Below, piece by piece: positions 33,732-41,630 of a stretch of 64,000 nucleotides of DNA; within the stretch, counting starts at the first letter, position 1, and each line of letters opens with the position of its first letter. Below the pieces are notes generated by a model. The model saw only the letters and a list, made by a program, of their open reading frames with translations, was not told where the DNA came from and searched no databases. This DNA comes from a bacterium (GTDB lineage: Bacteria > Bacillota > Clostridia > Lachnospirales > Lachnospiraceae). The DNA lies in the NCBI GenBank assembly GCA_004562765.1, contig SFRL01000010.1:1-64000 (forward strand), read 5' to 3'. The translations under genes and the position numbers were made by a program.

Positions 33732-34660
33732 AAAAGAGAGTGATCTATGAGATCCGGGGACTGTACCGTGATAATTTCCGTGTGACGGGATATGAGTTTG
33801 GTTCCGGGGAAAAATCAGTCTGTATCGTGGGAAGTATGCGCGGCAATGAGATCCAGCAGCTTTACTGCTGCTCAATGCTGGTGAAGCGATTTAAACAGCT
33901 GGAGGAAGATGGAAAACTGTTACCGGGGCATCAGGTGCTGATCATCCCGTGTGTCAATCCCTATTCCATGAATACAAAAAAGCGATTCTGGTCTGTGGAT
34001 AATACGGACATCAACCGCATGTTTCCAGGTTATGATCTGGGTGAGACGACGCAGCGGATCGCAGACGGTGTATTCCGGGTGATCTCGGAATACAAATACG
34101 GGATCCAGTACACGTCCTTTTATATGCCCGGTGAATTTTTGCCCCATGTACGTCGGATGGCGACGGGATTTGAGGACCTTGAGCTGGCGAGACAGTTTGG
34201 CATGCCTTATGTTGTGCGCCGGGCGGTGCGCCCCTTTGATACGACAACGCTCAACTATAACTGGCAGCTGTGGGAAACCCATGCATTTAGCATGTATACG
34301 ACGACAACGACCAGTGTCGATAAAATGAGTGCAAAGGAGTCTGTCGGCGGTATTTTGAATTTCCTGAAGCGTCAGGGGATCGTGGATTACCGGGGACATG
34401 ACGGCTATATTTCCAGAGTTGTGGAGGATACGGATCTGGTATCCGTACCGACAAAAACGTCAGGAATTTTTGAATCGGTTGTGAAGGTGGGAGAGGAAGT
34501 TGAACGCGGTCAGCTTCTGGCGCGGATCATTGACTGCTATGAAGGAGAGATCATTGAGGAGCTTCGCGCGCCTGCGGATGGGATCGTCTTTTTTATGCAC
34601 GGTGAACCTTTGACTTACAGCCAGACGGCAGTGTTCAAACTCATTTTGCATGAGGAATAA
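33728..34660 (+). CDS. AstE/AspA-family paralogue lacking zinc and catalytic residues
   Basis: 310 residues, same architecture and C-terminal barrel as the upstream gene. The residues that make the enzyme are changed: HGDE is RGNE (GSMRGNEIQQ), the second His segment is QYTSFYMP, and the VEMG Glu segment reads HAFSMYTTTT. The overall frame is intact and conserved in size, so it is likely a structural or regulatory partner of the active copy rather than a dead gene. The start overlaps the upstream stop by four bases. Confidence 0.82.
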   Translation: MKKRVIYEIRGLYRDNFRVTGYEFGSGEKSVCIVGSMRGNEIQQLYCCSMLVKRFKQLEEDGKLLPGHQVLIIPCVNPYSMNTKKRFWSVDNTDINRMFPGYDLGETTQRIADGVFRVISEYKYGIQYTSFYMPGEFLPHVRRMATGFEDLELARQFGMPYVVRRAVRPFDTTTLNYNWQLWETHAFSMYTTTTTSVDKMSAKESVGGILNFLKRQGIVDYRGHDGYISRVVEDTDLVSVPTKTSGIFESVVKVGEEVERGQLLARIIDCYEGEIIEELRAPADGIVFFMHGEPLTYSQTAVFKLILHEE

Positions 34661-34791
34661 GATATGACAAACTGTTATGTCTGATATGCGAAATGTTTTG
34701 CATCGGAATGACAAAACCTAATTTTATAAAGTAGACAAATATAATGCCGAGTGCTAATGTAATAGGTGGTTAAATCTAACAGACATGACCG

Positions 34792-34830
34792 GAGCAAAGG
34801 CGCTTATCCCGTGTGGATAAGCGCCTTTTT
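34792..34830 (+). promoter_or_regulatory. Leader hexaloop hairpin overlapping an intrinsic terminator (site 5)
   Basis: GAGC-AAAGGC-GCTT (34792-34805) with the same loop as sites 2 and 3. The terminator stem GGCGCTTATCC/GGATAAGCGCC (34799-34825) ends in five T. The previous gene ended 130 bp earlier and a TATAAT (34740-34745) lies in between, so the terminator is in the leader of the downstream aminotransferase. Confidence 0.68.
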
Positions 34831-34876
34831 GCCTGCTGTTTTCATGCCAACTATATATCTACAGGAGGATTTGAAA

Positions 34877-36091
34877 ATGAAACTAAAGGACACAGGATTA
34901 ACTGCACAGGACATTAAAGACAAGGTAAACAAATATATGATCGAGACCTATGAGCGTTTCGATTTTCTTGCAGAGACTGCAAAGGATATGTACCTCTATG
35001 ATGAGAACGGTGAAGGTTATCTGGACTTTTACGCAGGTATCGCCGTAAACAGTGCCGGAAGCTGTAACGAGAAGGTGGTTGAAGCTGTGAAAGATCAGGT
35101 GGGTGATATCATGCACACCTTCAACTATCCTTATACGATCCCGCAGGCGCTTTTAGCTGAGAAGGTCTGTACAACGATCGGTATGGATAAGATCTTTTTC
35201 CAGAACTCCGGTACCGAGGCAAACGAGGCAATGATCAAGATGGCTCGTAAGTATGGTATCGAAAAGTACGGACCGAACAAGTATCACATCGTGACTGCAA
35301 AGATGGGCTTCCACGGCAGAACCTTCGGTGCCATGTCAGCAACCGGTCAGCCCGGCAACGGCTGTCAGGTAGGCTTTGGACCGATGACTTATGGATTTTC
35401 TTATGCACCTTATAATGATCTGGCGGCATTCAAGAACGCATGTACCGAGAATACCATCGCCATCATGATCGAGCCGGTACAGGGTGAGGGTGGTGTGCAT
35501 CCCGCAACCATGGAATTCATGAAAGGACTGCGTGAGTTCTGTGATGAGAAGGGGATGTTGCTTCTGATCGATGAGGTACAGACCGGATGGTGCAGAACCG
35601 GAGCTGTGATGAGTTACATGAACTACGGCATCAAGCCTGATATCGTATCTATGGCAAAGGCACTGGGTGGCGGAATGCCCATCGGTGCGATCTGTGCAAC
35701 AGAAGAAGTGGCAAAGGCATTTTCCGCTGGCAGCCACGGCACGACCTTCGGTGGACATCCGGTATGTTGTGCAGCTGCGCTGGCTGAGGTCAATGAACTT
35801 TTAGACCGGGATCTGGCAGGAAACGCAAAGAAGATGGGTGATTACTTCTCAGCAAAACTTGAGACCCTTCCTCATGTAAAAGAGGTAAGACATCAGGGGC
35901 TGTTAGTCGGTGTGGAATTTGACGATACGATCAGTGGTGTGGATGTAAAGCACGAGTGTCTGCACAGACATTTGCTGATCACGGCGATCGGTGCCCATAC
36001 GATCCGTATGGTTCCGCCGCTTATCCTGACCGAGGAGGACTGCGACAAGGCAGTAGCGATCATCAAGGAGTCTGTAGAGGCATTATCATAA
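34877..36091 (+). CDS. Class III aminotransferase, acetylornithine/GABA aminotransferase-like
   Basis: 404 residues. Motifs NSGTEANEAMIKMARKYG, GFHGRTFGAMSATGQPG, EPVQGEGGVHP, DEVQTGWCRTG and Schiff-base Lys in IVSMAKALGGGMPIGA. Length and motifs resemble ArgD-type enzymes, which are often omega-aminotransferases of broad range. No arg genes are nearby; the downstream partner is an iron alcohol dehydrogenase, the same pairing as at 20583-23071. A role in GABA or a related omega-amino acid is inferred. AGGAGG is 9 bp before ATG34877. Confidence 0.85.
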   Translation: MKLKDTGLTAQDIKDKVNKYMIETYERFDFLAETAKDMYLYDENGEGYLDFYAGIAVNSAGSCNEKVVEAVKDQVGDIMHTFNYPYTIPQALLAEKVCTTIGMDKIFFQNSGTEANEAMIKMARKYGIEKYGPNKYHIVTAKMGFHGRTFGAMSATGQPGNGCQVGFGPMTYGFSYAPYNDLAAFKNACTENTIAIMIEPVQGEGGVHPATMEFMKGLREFCDEKGMLLLIDEVQTGWCRTGAVMSYMNYGIKPDIVSMAKALGGGMPIGAICATEEVAKAFSAGSHGTTFGGHPVCCAAALAEVNELLDRDLAGNAKKMGDYFSAKLETLPHVKEVRHQGLLVGVEFDDTISGVDVKHECLHRHLLITAIGAHTIRMVPPLILTEEDCDKAVAIIKESVEALS

Positions 36092-36115
36092 AATCAGGAG
36101 AGAGGATCATATTCC

Positions 36116-37230
36116 ATGAACGAATTTTCATTTTCTGTACCGCAGAATATTGTAGTGGGCAGAGGTACAATGGCAAAATTGCCTGAGATTGCAAAAAAAC
36201 TGGGAGGAAGTCATGCGCTGATCATTTCCGATCCGAATCTGGAGCAGTTGGGACTGGTAAAAAAGACAGCGGATTATCTGGAGGAAGCAGGAATCGCTGT
36301 AGACAGCTTTACCGAGACAGAGGCAAATCCTTCCGTGGAGACTGTTGATAAGGCAACTGAAAAATTCAAAGCTGCGGGTGCGGATTTCATCGTTGCGCTG
36401 GGCGGCGGTTCGCCGATGGATGTATCAAAGGCAGTGGGTGTACTGGCAAAATATGGAGGAAGCATTACCGAGTATGAAGGCGCGCATAAGGTGCCCGGAA
36501 AGATCGTTCCGCTGATCGCGCTGCCTACTACGGCCGGAACCGGTTCAGAAGTAACGGCATTTTCCGTGATCACCGATCACAGCAGAGATTACAAGCTGAC
36601 GGTGTTCAGCTATGAGCTGTTTCCTGCATATGCGATCCTGGATGCAGAACTGATCATGACAGCACCGGCAACTGTGGCAGCAGCCTGCGGAATCGATGCG
36701 TTTATCCATGCGGAGGAAGCATATATCTCTACCGCTGCATCACCCTTCTCCGATGCGATGGCAGAGAAAGCCATGGAGCTGATCGGCGGCAATATCCGAC
36801 GATTTGTCGCAAACCGTATGGATGCAGAGGCGGCAGAGGCGATGATGACAGGTTCCCTGTTTGCGGGTCTGGCGTTCTCTTTTGCGAGACTCGGAAACGT
36901 TCATGCCATGAGTCACCCGATCAGCGCATATTTCAACGTGCCTCACGGCGTGGCAAATGCCGTTCTTCTCCCGGTCATCGCTGAGTACAATGCGCTGGCT
37001 GACCATGGCAGATATTTAAAGATCTACAATTATATCAGTAAGATCCCTGCTTACGAGGGCGAGTTTGAACCCATGATGCTGGTGGAGGCGATCGTGCTGT
37101 TTCTGTGGAAGAGATCGAGGCAAAGATTCCCGCAATGGCAGCAGATGCCATGAAGAGCGGAAATATTGCGGTAAACCCGCGGGCGTCAAGACAGCGCGAT
37201 ATTGAGATGCTGTATAAGAAGGCACTGTAG
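36116..37230 (+). pseudogene. Iron-containing alcohol dehydrogenase with C-terminal frameshift
   Basis: The intact frame (36116-37153) encodes GGGSPMDVSKA, PTTAGTGSEVTAFSVI and HAMSHPISAYFNVPHG, clear group III alcohol dehydrogenase motifs, probably a succinate-semialdehyde/4-hydroxybutyrate enzyme. After about 37090 the frame turns to FLWKRSRQRFPQWQQMP and stops. The alternative frame reads SVEEIEAKIPAMAADAM, then KSGNIAVNPRASRQRDIEM and LYKKAL and stops at 37230, the family's normal C-terminus. One base seems to be missing between about 37088 and 37112. The metal site is upstream of the break, but the C-terminal helices are lost. Could be a real mutation or a sequencing error. Confidence 0.75.
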
Positions 37231-37267
37231 GATTGTAAAATATATACTAAAATTATATCAGAATCAT

Positions 37268-37314
37268 AAAAGCAACCCCAAAACATCCGAATTGATGAAA
37301 GGGGGTTGCTTTTT
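37268..37314 (+). terminator. Intrinsic terminator closing the aminotransferase/dehydrogenase unit
   Basis: AGCAACCCC and GGGGTTGCT arms with a 22-nt loop and a T-run. Confidence 0.75.
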
Positions 37315-37361
37315 GTGTTGCCTTTGATATAAAATGTGATTAGAATTGGAGGTGGATCGCA

Positions 37362-39152
37362 ATGAATACTGAGAAGCAAATGCAACAGTTAAAAGAAGAA
37401 ATAGCCGGTTTGCTACAGGGGAATATCACATATCGAACCATCCGGGGCGCCAGGAGAATGTATCTTAGGTGGAATGAGAATGGTGCCAGACGGGAAAAGT
37501 ATATTAGGGCTTCTGATGAAGCCGCTACTTTGCAGGCTGTTCAAAAACGAAAGAGGCTGGAAGATAAGTATAAATCTTTGATGTTAGAGAAAACGAAATC
37601 AACGGGGACTGAGGAGAAAATGTATGAAACGAATGTCATAACAGGTCAGAGTCTGGAAAAAATGTGTCAGGCGGTCCGTAGATATGATGAGCGGGAATGC
37701 ATAAAGCCGTTAAAAGCATTTTTGGATTCAGAAATAATCGGAAAGGTATGCATTCTTTATGGACTCCGAAGAACAGGAAAGACCACACTCGTTTTACAGG
37801 CAATGTCCGCATTACCGGTAGCAAAAACAGCTTATATAAAGATACTGGGTACAGATAATATGGCAAAGCTTAACAGAGACTTAAGAGCTTTGCAGGATGA
37901 CGGTTACAGATATGTCTTTATTGATGAAGTAACTCTTATGGAGGATTTCATTGATTCGGCATCGCTGTTTTCAGATGTCTATGCAATGAATGGAATGAAG
38001 ATCATCCTTTCAGGAACGGATTCACTGGGATTTGCAATATCTGAACATGAGGAATTATATGATCGAAGTATTACGATCCATACGACATTTATACCTTTTA
38101 GAGAATATGCCAGATTGTTGAATATTCATGACATTGACGAGTACATCAGATATGGTGGAACCTTTCGGGTAGGAGAGACAGATTTTGATGATCCAGAACT
38201 TCGTGATGAAGGAGTATCATTTAGAGATGATGAATCAACGCGAAGATATATTGATACAACAATTGCAAGAAACATACAGCACAGTCTGGCATGTTATCAG
38301 AATGGTGGTCATTTCCGACATCTGATCGATCTGTATCAGGCGGATGAATTAACAAATGCCGTAAATAGGATCATTGAAGATATGAATCATAGATTTTTGC
38401 TTTCGGTACTGACAAAGGATTTCAAATCGCATGATCTGGGCTCCGGAGCACAGATTGAAAGAAAGCGGGCTGCGTTTGAAGGGAAAGAAAATGTTCTTGA
38501 TCAGATTGATGCAGATGCAGTCACAGAACGTTTGATGATGATCCTTGATATAAAAAATCAGCAGGATATGTCTGTGGAAATAACCGCTGCGCATATTGCT
38601 GAAATAAAGGAATATTTGAAAATGCTGGAGCTCATTCTTGAGTGCCCCTCAGAAGGAATCGGAACGAAGATACCTGTGGAGAATATCATCTTTACGCAAC
38701 CGGGAATGAGATATTGTCAGGCTCAGGCGCTCATTTTTTCTCTGATGAAGGACGATATTTTCAAAACGTATCCGATAACGAAGAGAAAAGAGATATGCGA
38801 ACTGATCCTGAAGGAAGTTCGTGGAAGAATGCTGGAGGAGATTGTTCTTTTGGAAACAATAAAAACACTTCCCAAAAACAAAAAGGCATTTAAGCTGTTG
38901 TTTGCAGTGGGAGAATTTGATATGGTAATTGCAGACACAGAAGCGCTCACCTGTGAAATTTTTGAAATCAAGCATACAGACCATGTGTATGAAGGTCAGT
39001 ACAAAAATCTTGTTAATGAGGAGAAATGCAAGGCTACAGAGTTTGAATATGGAACCATAACAAGAAAAACAGTTCTGTATCGTGGTGAAAACAGGGAGAT
39101 TAATGGCATACACTATGTAAATGTAGTCAGGTATCTGGAAAACCTGAGATAA
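37362..39152 (+). CDS. AAA-type ATPase with C-terminal PD-(D/E)XK-like domain
   Basis: 596 residues. An N-terminal basic segment (1-75) with YRTIRGARRMYLRWNENG; a P-loop ATPase with Walker A GLRRTGKT (134-141) and Walker B YVFIDE (184-189) and a sensor LSGTDSLG; and a C-terminal part in which VGEFDMVI followed by EIFEIKHT fits the E-D-ExK pattern of PD-(D/E)XK nucleases, as in DUF4143-type ATPases. These are common in mobile or defence-related DNA but their function is poorly known. The gene is AT-rich compared with flanks and has no functional partner nearby. GGAGGT precedes the ATG. Confidence 0.75.
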   Translation: MNTEKQMQQLKEEIAGLLQGNITYRTIRGARRMYLRWNENGARREKYIRASDEAATLQAVQKRKRLEDKYKSLMLEKTKSTGTEEKMYETNVITGQSLEKMCQAVRRYDERECIKPLKAFLDSEIIGKVCILYGLRRTGKTTLVLQAMSALPVAKTAYIKILGTDNMAKLNRDLRALQDDGYRYVFIDEVTLMEDFIDSASLFSDVYAMNGMKIILSGTDSLGFAISEHEELYDRSITIHTTFIPFREYARLLNIHDIDEYIRYGGTFRVGETDFDDPELRDEGVSFRDDESTRRYIDTTIARNIQHSLACYQNGGHFRHLIDLYQADELTNAVNRIIEDMNHRFLLSVLTKDFKSHDLGSGAQIERKRAAFEGKENVLDQIDADAVTERLMMILDIKNQQDMSVEITAAHIAEIKEYLKMLELILECPSEGIGTKIPVENIIFTQPGMRYCQAQALIFSLMKDDIFKTYPITKRKEICELILKEVRGRMLEEIVLLETIKTLPKNKKAFKLLFAVGEFDMVIADTEALTCEIFEIKHTDHVYEGQYKNLVNEEKCKATEFEYGTITRKTVLYRGENREINGIHYVNVVRYLENLR

Positions 39153-39198
39153 TATTTCTTTACGAACTCCCTACTACGTCGTGTCTGCGAATAAACAA

Positions 39199-39227
39199 TT
39201 GATTTTTATACGCATTGTGCGTATAAT
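39199..39227 (+). promoter_or_regulatory. Promoter with palindrome in its spacer
   Basis: TTGATT (39199-39204), 17 bp, TATAAT (39222-39227). The spacer contains ATACGCA-TTG-TGCGTAT (39208-39224), a perfect 7-bp inverted repeat that could be an operator. Confidence 0.5.
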
Positions 39228-39308
39228 ATTTTCAAAATATTGTAGGATGCATTGTTGGTATTGGCACAGCGATTATAGGGTGGATGATAGAAAGCGAGTA
39301 TCAAAGCT

Positions 39309-39776
39309 ATGGAGTTGACTGAGGAAGAACGATCACAATTGGATACATTGCTGCACCGTTACCGGCAGCACGCGAAGATACAGGAGATGAAGCGCTATAT
39401 CCAGCATGGAGCGATCACGACCTATGACCATGTAGAGCGCGTAACACAGATGTGTTTTCTTGTGAATCGACGGTGGCATCTGGGCGCGAATGAGCGGGCG
39501 CTGGTGATCGGCGCATTCATGCACGATTTTTATTTATATGACTGGCATGAGAATGACCGGTCGCACCGGTTGCATGGCTATCATCATGCAGATACGTCCT
39601 GTACGAACGCGATCAATTATTTTCAGATCGGGGAACTTGTACAGCAGATGATCCGGACACACATGTGGCCGCTCACGATCACAAAACTGCCGCGCAGCAG
39701 AGAAGCGTGGATCTTGTGTCTGGTAGACAAATATATTTCAACAAAAGAGACATTTGCAATGAGGAAACGGGGATAA
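39309..39776 (+). CDS. HD-domain phosphohydrolase-like protein
   Basis: 155 residues. The metal-binding pattern is visible: TTYDHVERVT (first His), GAFMHDFYLYDWH (HD pair) and LHGYHHADTSC. Substrate unknown; related small HD proteins act on nucleotides. A weak ribosome site precedes the ATG. The stop is 5 bp from the next start. Confidence 0.78.
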   Translation: MELTEEERSQLDTLLHRYRQHAKIQEMKRYIQHGAITTYDHVERVTQMCFLVNRRWHLGANERALVIGAFMHDFYLYDWHENDRSHRLHGYHHADTSCTNAINYFQIGELVQQMIRTHMWPLTITKLPRSREAWILCLVDKYISTKETFAMRKRG

Positions 39777-39781
39777 ATTTT

Positions 39782-40597
39782 ATGTGGATCAGTAAGTATT
39801 TTGTATATTTCGTGATTTTCAGCGTGATGGGCTGGATCTATGAATCGGCGTTCTGCACGATCAAGACCGGAAAATGGCAGAACAGGGGATTTCTTTACGG
39901 ACCGCTCTGCCCGATCTATGGCGTGGGAGCAACGGCGATCACCTTTATTGTGGATCAGGCCGAAGCGCATGGCTTGTCTGATATGGCCGGGTGGCAGATC
40001 TTTCTGATCGCTTTTTTCGGAAGTATCGTGCTGGAATATGTGACCTCGTATGTGCTGGAAAAGTTATTTCATGCGTACTGGTGGGATTACAGTGATGTGC
40101 CGTTGAATATCAATGGACGTGTGTGTCTGCCTGCATCTATCGGATTTGGTATCGCAGGCCTGATCGTCGTTTATGGGATCGCACCGTTCACGAAGCAGAT
40201 GGTCGGGTGGATCCCGCCGTCGTGGATGGAGTTTTTATCACTGATCATGATGGCAGTGGTTGCGGCAGATACAACGCTGACCGTGTCTGTACTGACACAT
40301 TTCGAGCAGAATGTGATCGCACTGGAATCAACGGTGAACCAGCATATGGAGGAATTTGTAAGCACAATTCAGGAAAAAACGCAGGAAGCAAGCGCCAATT
40401 TCGCAGAGGAGCGTGCTCGCTTCTCACGTGAAAATCTGGAGCGTTCCATCCAGAATATGGAAAAGACGCACCGCCTGGCATTAAAACGTGTACAGGGCTT
40501 CCGCAGCACTGATAAAGAGAAGGAAAAACGGGTATACTCAAGGGAGATGGTACTGGAATCGATCAAGAAATACATCAGTACCGGCAGGAGATCCTGA
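39782..40597 (+). CDS. Putative permease-like membrane protein (CmpB/PF06541 type)
   Basis: 271 residues. Five or so membrane segments in the first 170 residues (FVIFSVMGWIYESAFCTIK, YGPLCPIYGVGA) match the family annotated as putative ABC transporter permease, for which transport has not been demonstrated. The C-terminal 100 residues are a charged coiled coil (QEKTQEASANFAEERARF). ATG39782 follows the HD gene stop by 5 bp. Its stop overlaps the next start. Confidence 0.75.
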   Translation: MWISKYFVYFVIFSVMGWIYESAFCTIKTGKWQNRGFLYGPLCPIYGVGATAITFIVDQAEAHGLSDMAGWQIFLIAFFGSIVLEYVTSYVLEKLFHAYWWDYSDVPLNINGRVCLPASIGFGIAGLIVVYGIAPFTKQMVGWIPPSWMEFLSLIMMAVVAADTTLTVSVLTHFEQNVIALESTVNQHMEEFVSTIQEKTQEASANFAEERARFSRENLERSIQNMEKTHRLALKRVQGFRSTDKEKEKRVYSREMVLESIKKYISTGRRS

Positions 40598-41061
40598 TGG
40601 GAGAAGACCGTTACCGGAAAATTGTTTCGCGCTCACTAAAAATAGCAGTTGGCAGCAGTCTGGCAATTTTTGTTGCCTATCTGCTGAAACTGCAAAATGC
40701 AACTGCAGCAGGCATCATCACGCTGATCACGATCGTCACGAGCCGTCATGAGACGGTACAGTTGTCGTATCAGCGGGTGATGACTTTTTTTCTGTCTGTA
40801 GCGCTTGCCTGCGTGATCTTTCAGGCAGTTCCGTGGACGTGGGCGGATTATGGGATCTATATTTTTGCCATGGCGATCATCTGCCAGCTCTTAAACTGGG
40901 ATTCGACCATATCTTTGAATGCGGTCATCGGGACGCATTTTCTTGTAAGTCAGGATTTTTCGCTTGTATTTATCTTAAATGAATTTTCCCTGGTATTGAT
41001 CGGGATCATATTTGCGATCCTGCTCAATTTTTATCCGCGTGCGTCGAAGGACAGCGGATGA
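40597..41061 (+). CDS. Short aromatic acid exporter-like (ArAE/FUSC) membrane protein
   Basis: 154 residues, about five membrane segments, resembling the N-terminal membrane half of the ArAE_1/FUSC family (KIAVGSSLAIFVAYLLKLQ, AGIITLITIVTSRHETVQLS). Most relatives are over 300 residues with a cytoplasmic C-terminal part, which is missing here. Overlaps the upstream stop by one base, so coupled. Confidence 0.72.
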   Translation: MGEDRYRKIVSRSLKIAVGSSLAIFVAYLLKLQNATAAGIITLITIVTSRHETVQLSYQRVMTFFLSVALACVIFQAVPWTWADYGIYIFAMAIICQLLNWDSTISLNAVIGTHFLVSQDFSLVFILNEFSLVLIGIIFAILLNFYPRASKDSG

Positions 41062-41063
41062 AA

Positions 41064-41159
41064 CTAAGCACTGCATTCCAGAATATTGGCAATTCTGATC
41101 AGAACAGTGAGGGAGGGATTTGCTCTGCCGTTTTCAATATTAGATAGATCTGCTTGCAT
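41064..41159 (-). pseudogene. Remnant of a Xre-family helix-turn-helix gene
   Basis: On the minus strand a 31-codon frame reads SNIENGRANPSLTVLIRIAN, the recognition helix and following helix of Xre/Cro repressors, then ILECSA and stop. The front half of the domain is absent. It abuts the operator/promoter of the next genes. Confidence 0.6.
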
Positions 41160-41184
41160 ATTATACCGCTATAGCGGTATAATA
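41154..41184 (+). promoter_or_regulatory. Promoter with perfect 26-bp palindromic operator
   Basis: 41159-41184 is its own reverse complement: arms TATTATACCGC and GCGGTATAATA around TATA. The right arm contains the -10 box TATAAT (41178-41183); TTGCAT (41154-41159) is 18 bp upstream. Binding of the HTH protein encoded next would block the promoter, the usual autoregulation of HipBA modules. Confidence 0.7.
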
Positions 41185-41201
41185 GCTATGAGGTGAGAAA
41201 T

Positions 41202-41630
41202 ATGCTAAAGGATTTTTTGGCGGAAAAGGGTATTTCTATCTATCACGCAGCAAAAGAGAGTGGCATTTCATACAGTACGTTGAATGATATTGTCAACCAT
41301 AAGGTTGATATTGCGAATGTAAAGTCGGGGATCTTGCATGCACTTGCCAGTGTATTACAGATTTCCATGGATCAGTTGTATGATATATGCAGTGAAACGA
41401 TAGACGTATATGATGAAGAATATGGTATTGGTGGATATGTTTCAAAAAAGAATAAGAAATATTATTTAAAGTTCAGTTATCGTAATATATCCTATGAATA
41501 CGAGTTGTGTGCGATTAAACAGGAAGCCACGATGTTTATAAAGAGTATTGCATTATGGGCTTTGGAACAGCATTTGTCAGATATCAAAATGGAGGAAGCA
41601 TATGCTCTATGTGTTAAAGCGAAGGGATGA
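41202..41630 (+). CDS. HipB-like HTH antitoxin
   Basis: 142 residues. N-terminal Xre helix-turn-helix (1-66; SIYHAAKESGISYSTLNDIV, LASVLQISMDQLYDIC) and a C-terminal region of unknown fold with KKYYLKFSYRNISYEYELC. Start at 41202 has GAGGTGA 5 bp before it. The stop lies 29 bp inside the kinase gene. Expected to bind the kinase and the palindrome upstream. Confidence 0.78.
   Translation: MLKDFLAEKGISIYHAAKESGISYSTLNDIVNHKVDIANVKSGILHALASVLQISMDQLYDICSETIDVYDEEYGIGGYVSKKNKKYYLKFSYRNISYEYELCAIKQEATMFIKSIALWALEQHLSDIKMEEAYALCVKAKG

Noticed and set aside
34660..34876. Known metabolite riboswitch in the leader of the third aminotransferase
   Set aside because: I see no conserved core of glycine, lysine, guanidine, ZTP or THF riboswitches; only the hexaloop/terminator structure is supported.
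39228..39330. Possible membrane-peptide remnant (a hydrophobic frame ending just inside the HD gene)
   Set aside because: Too short, no start or ribosome site, and no recognisable family.
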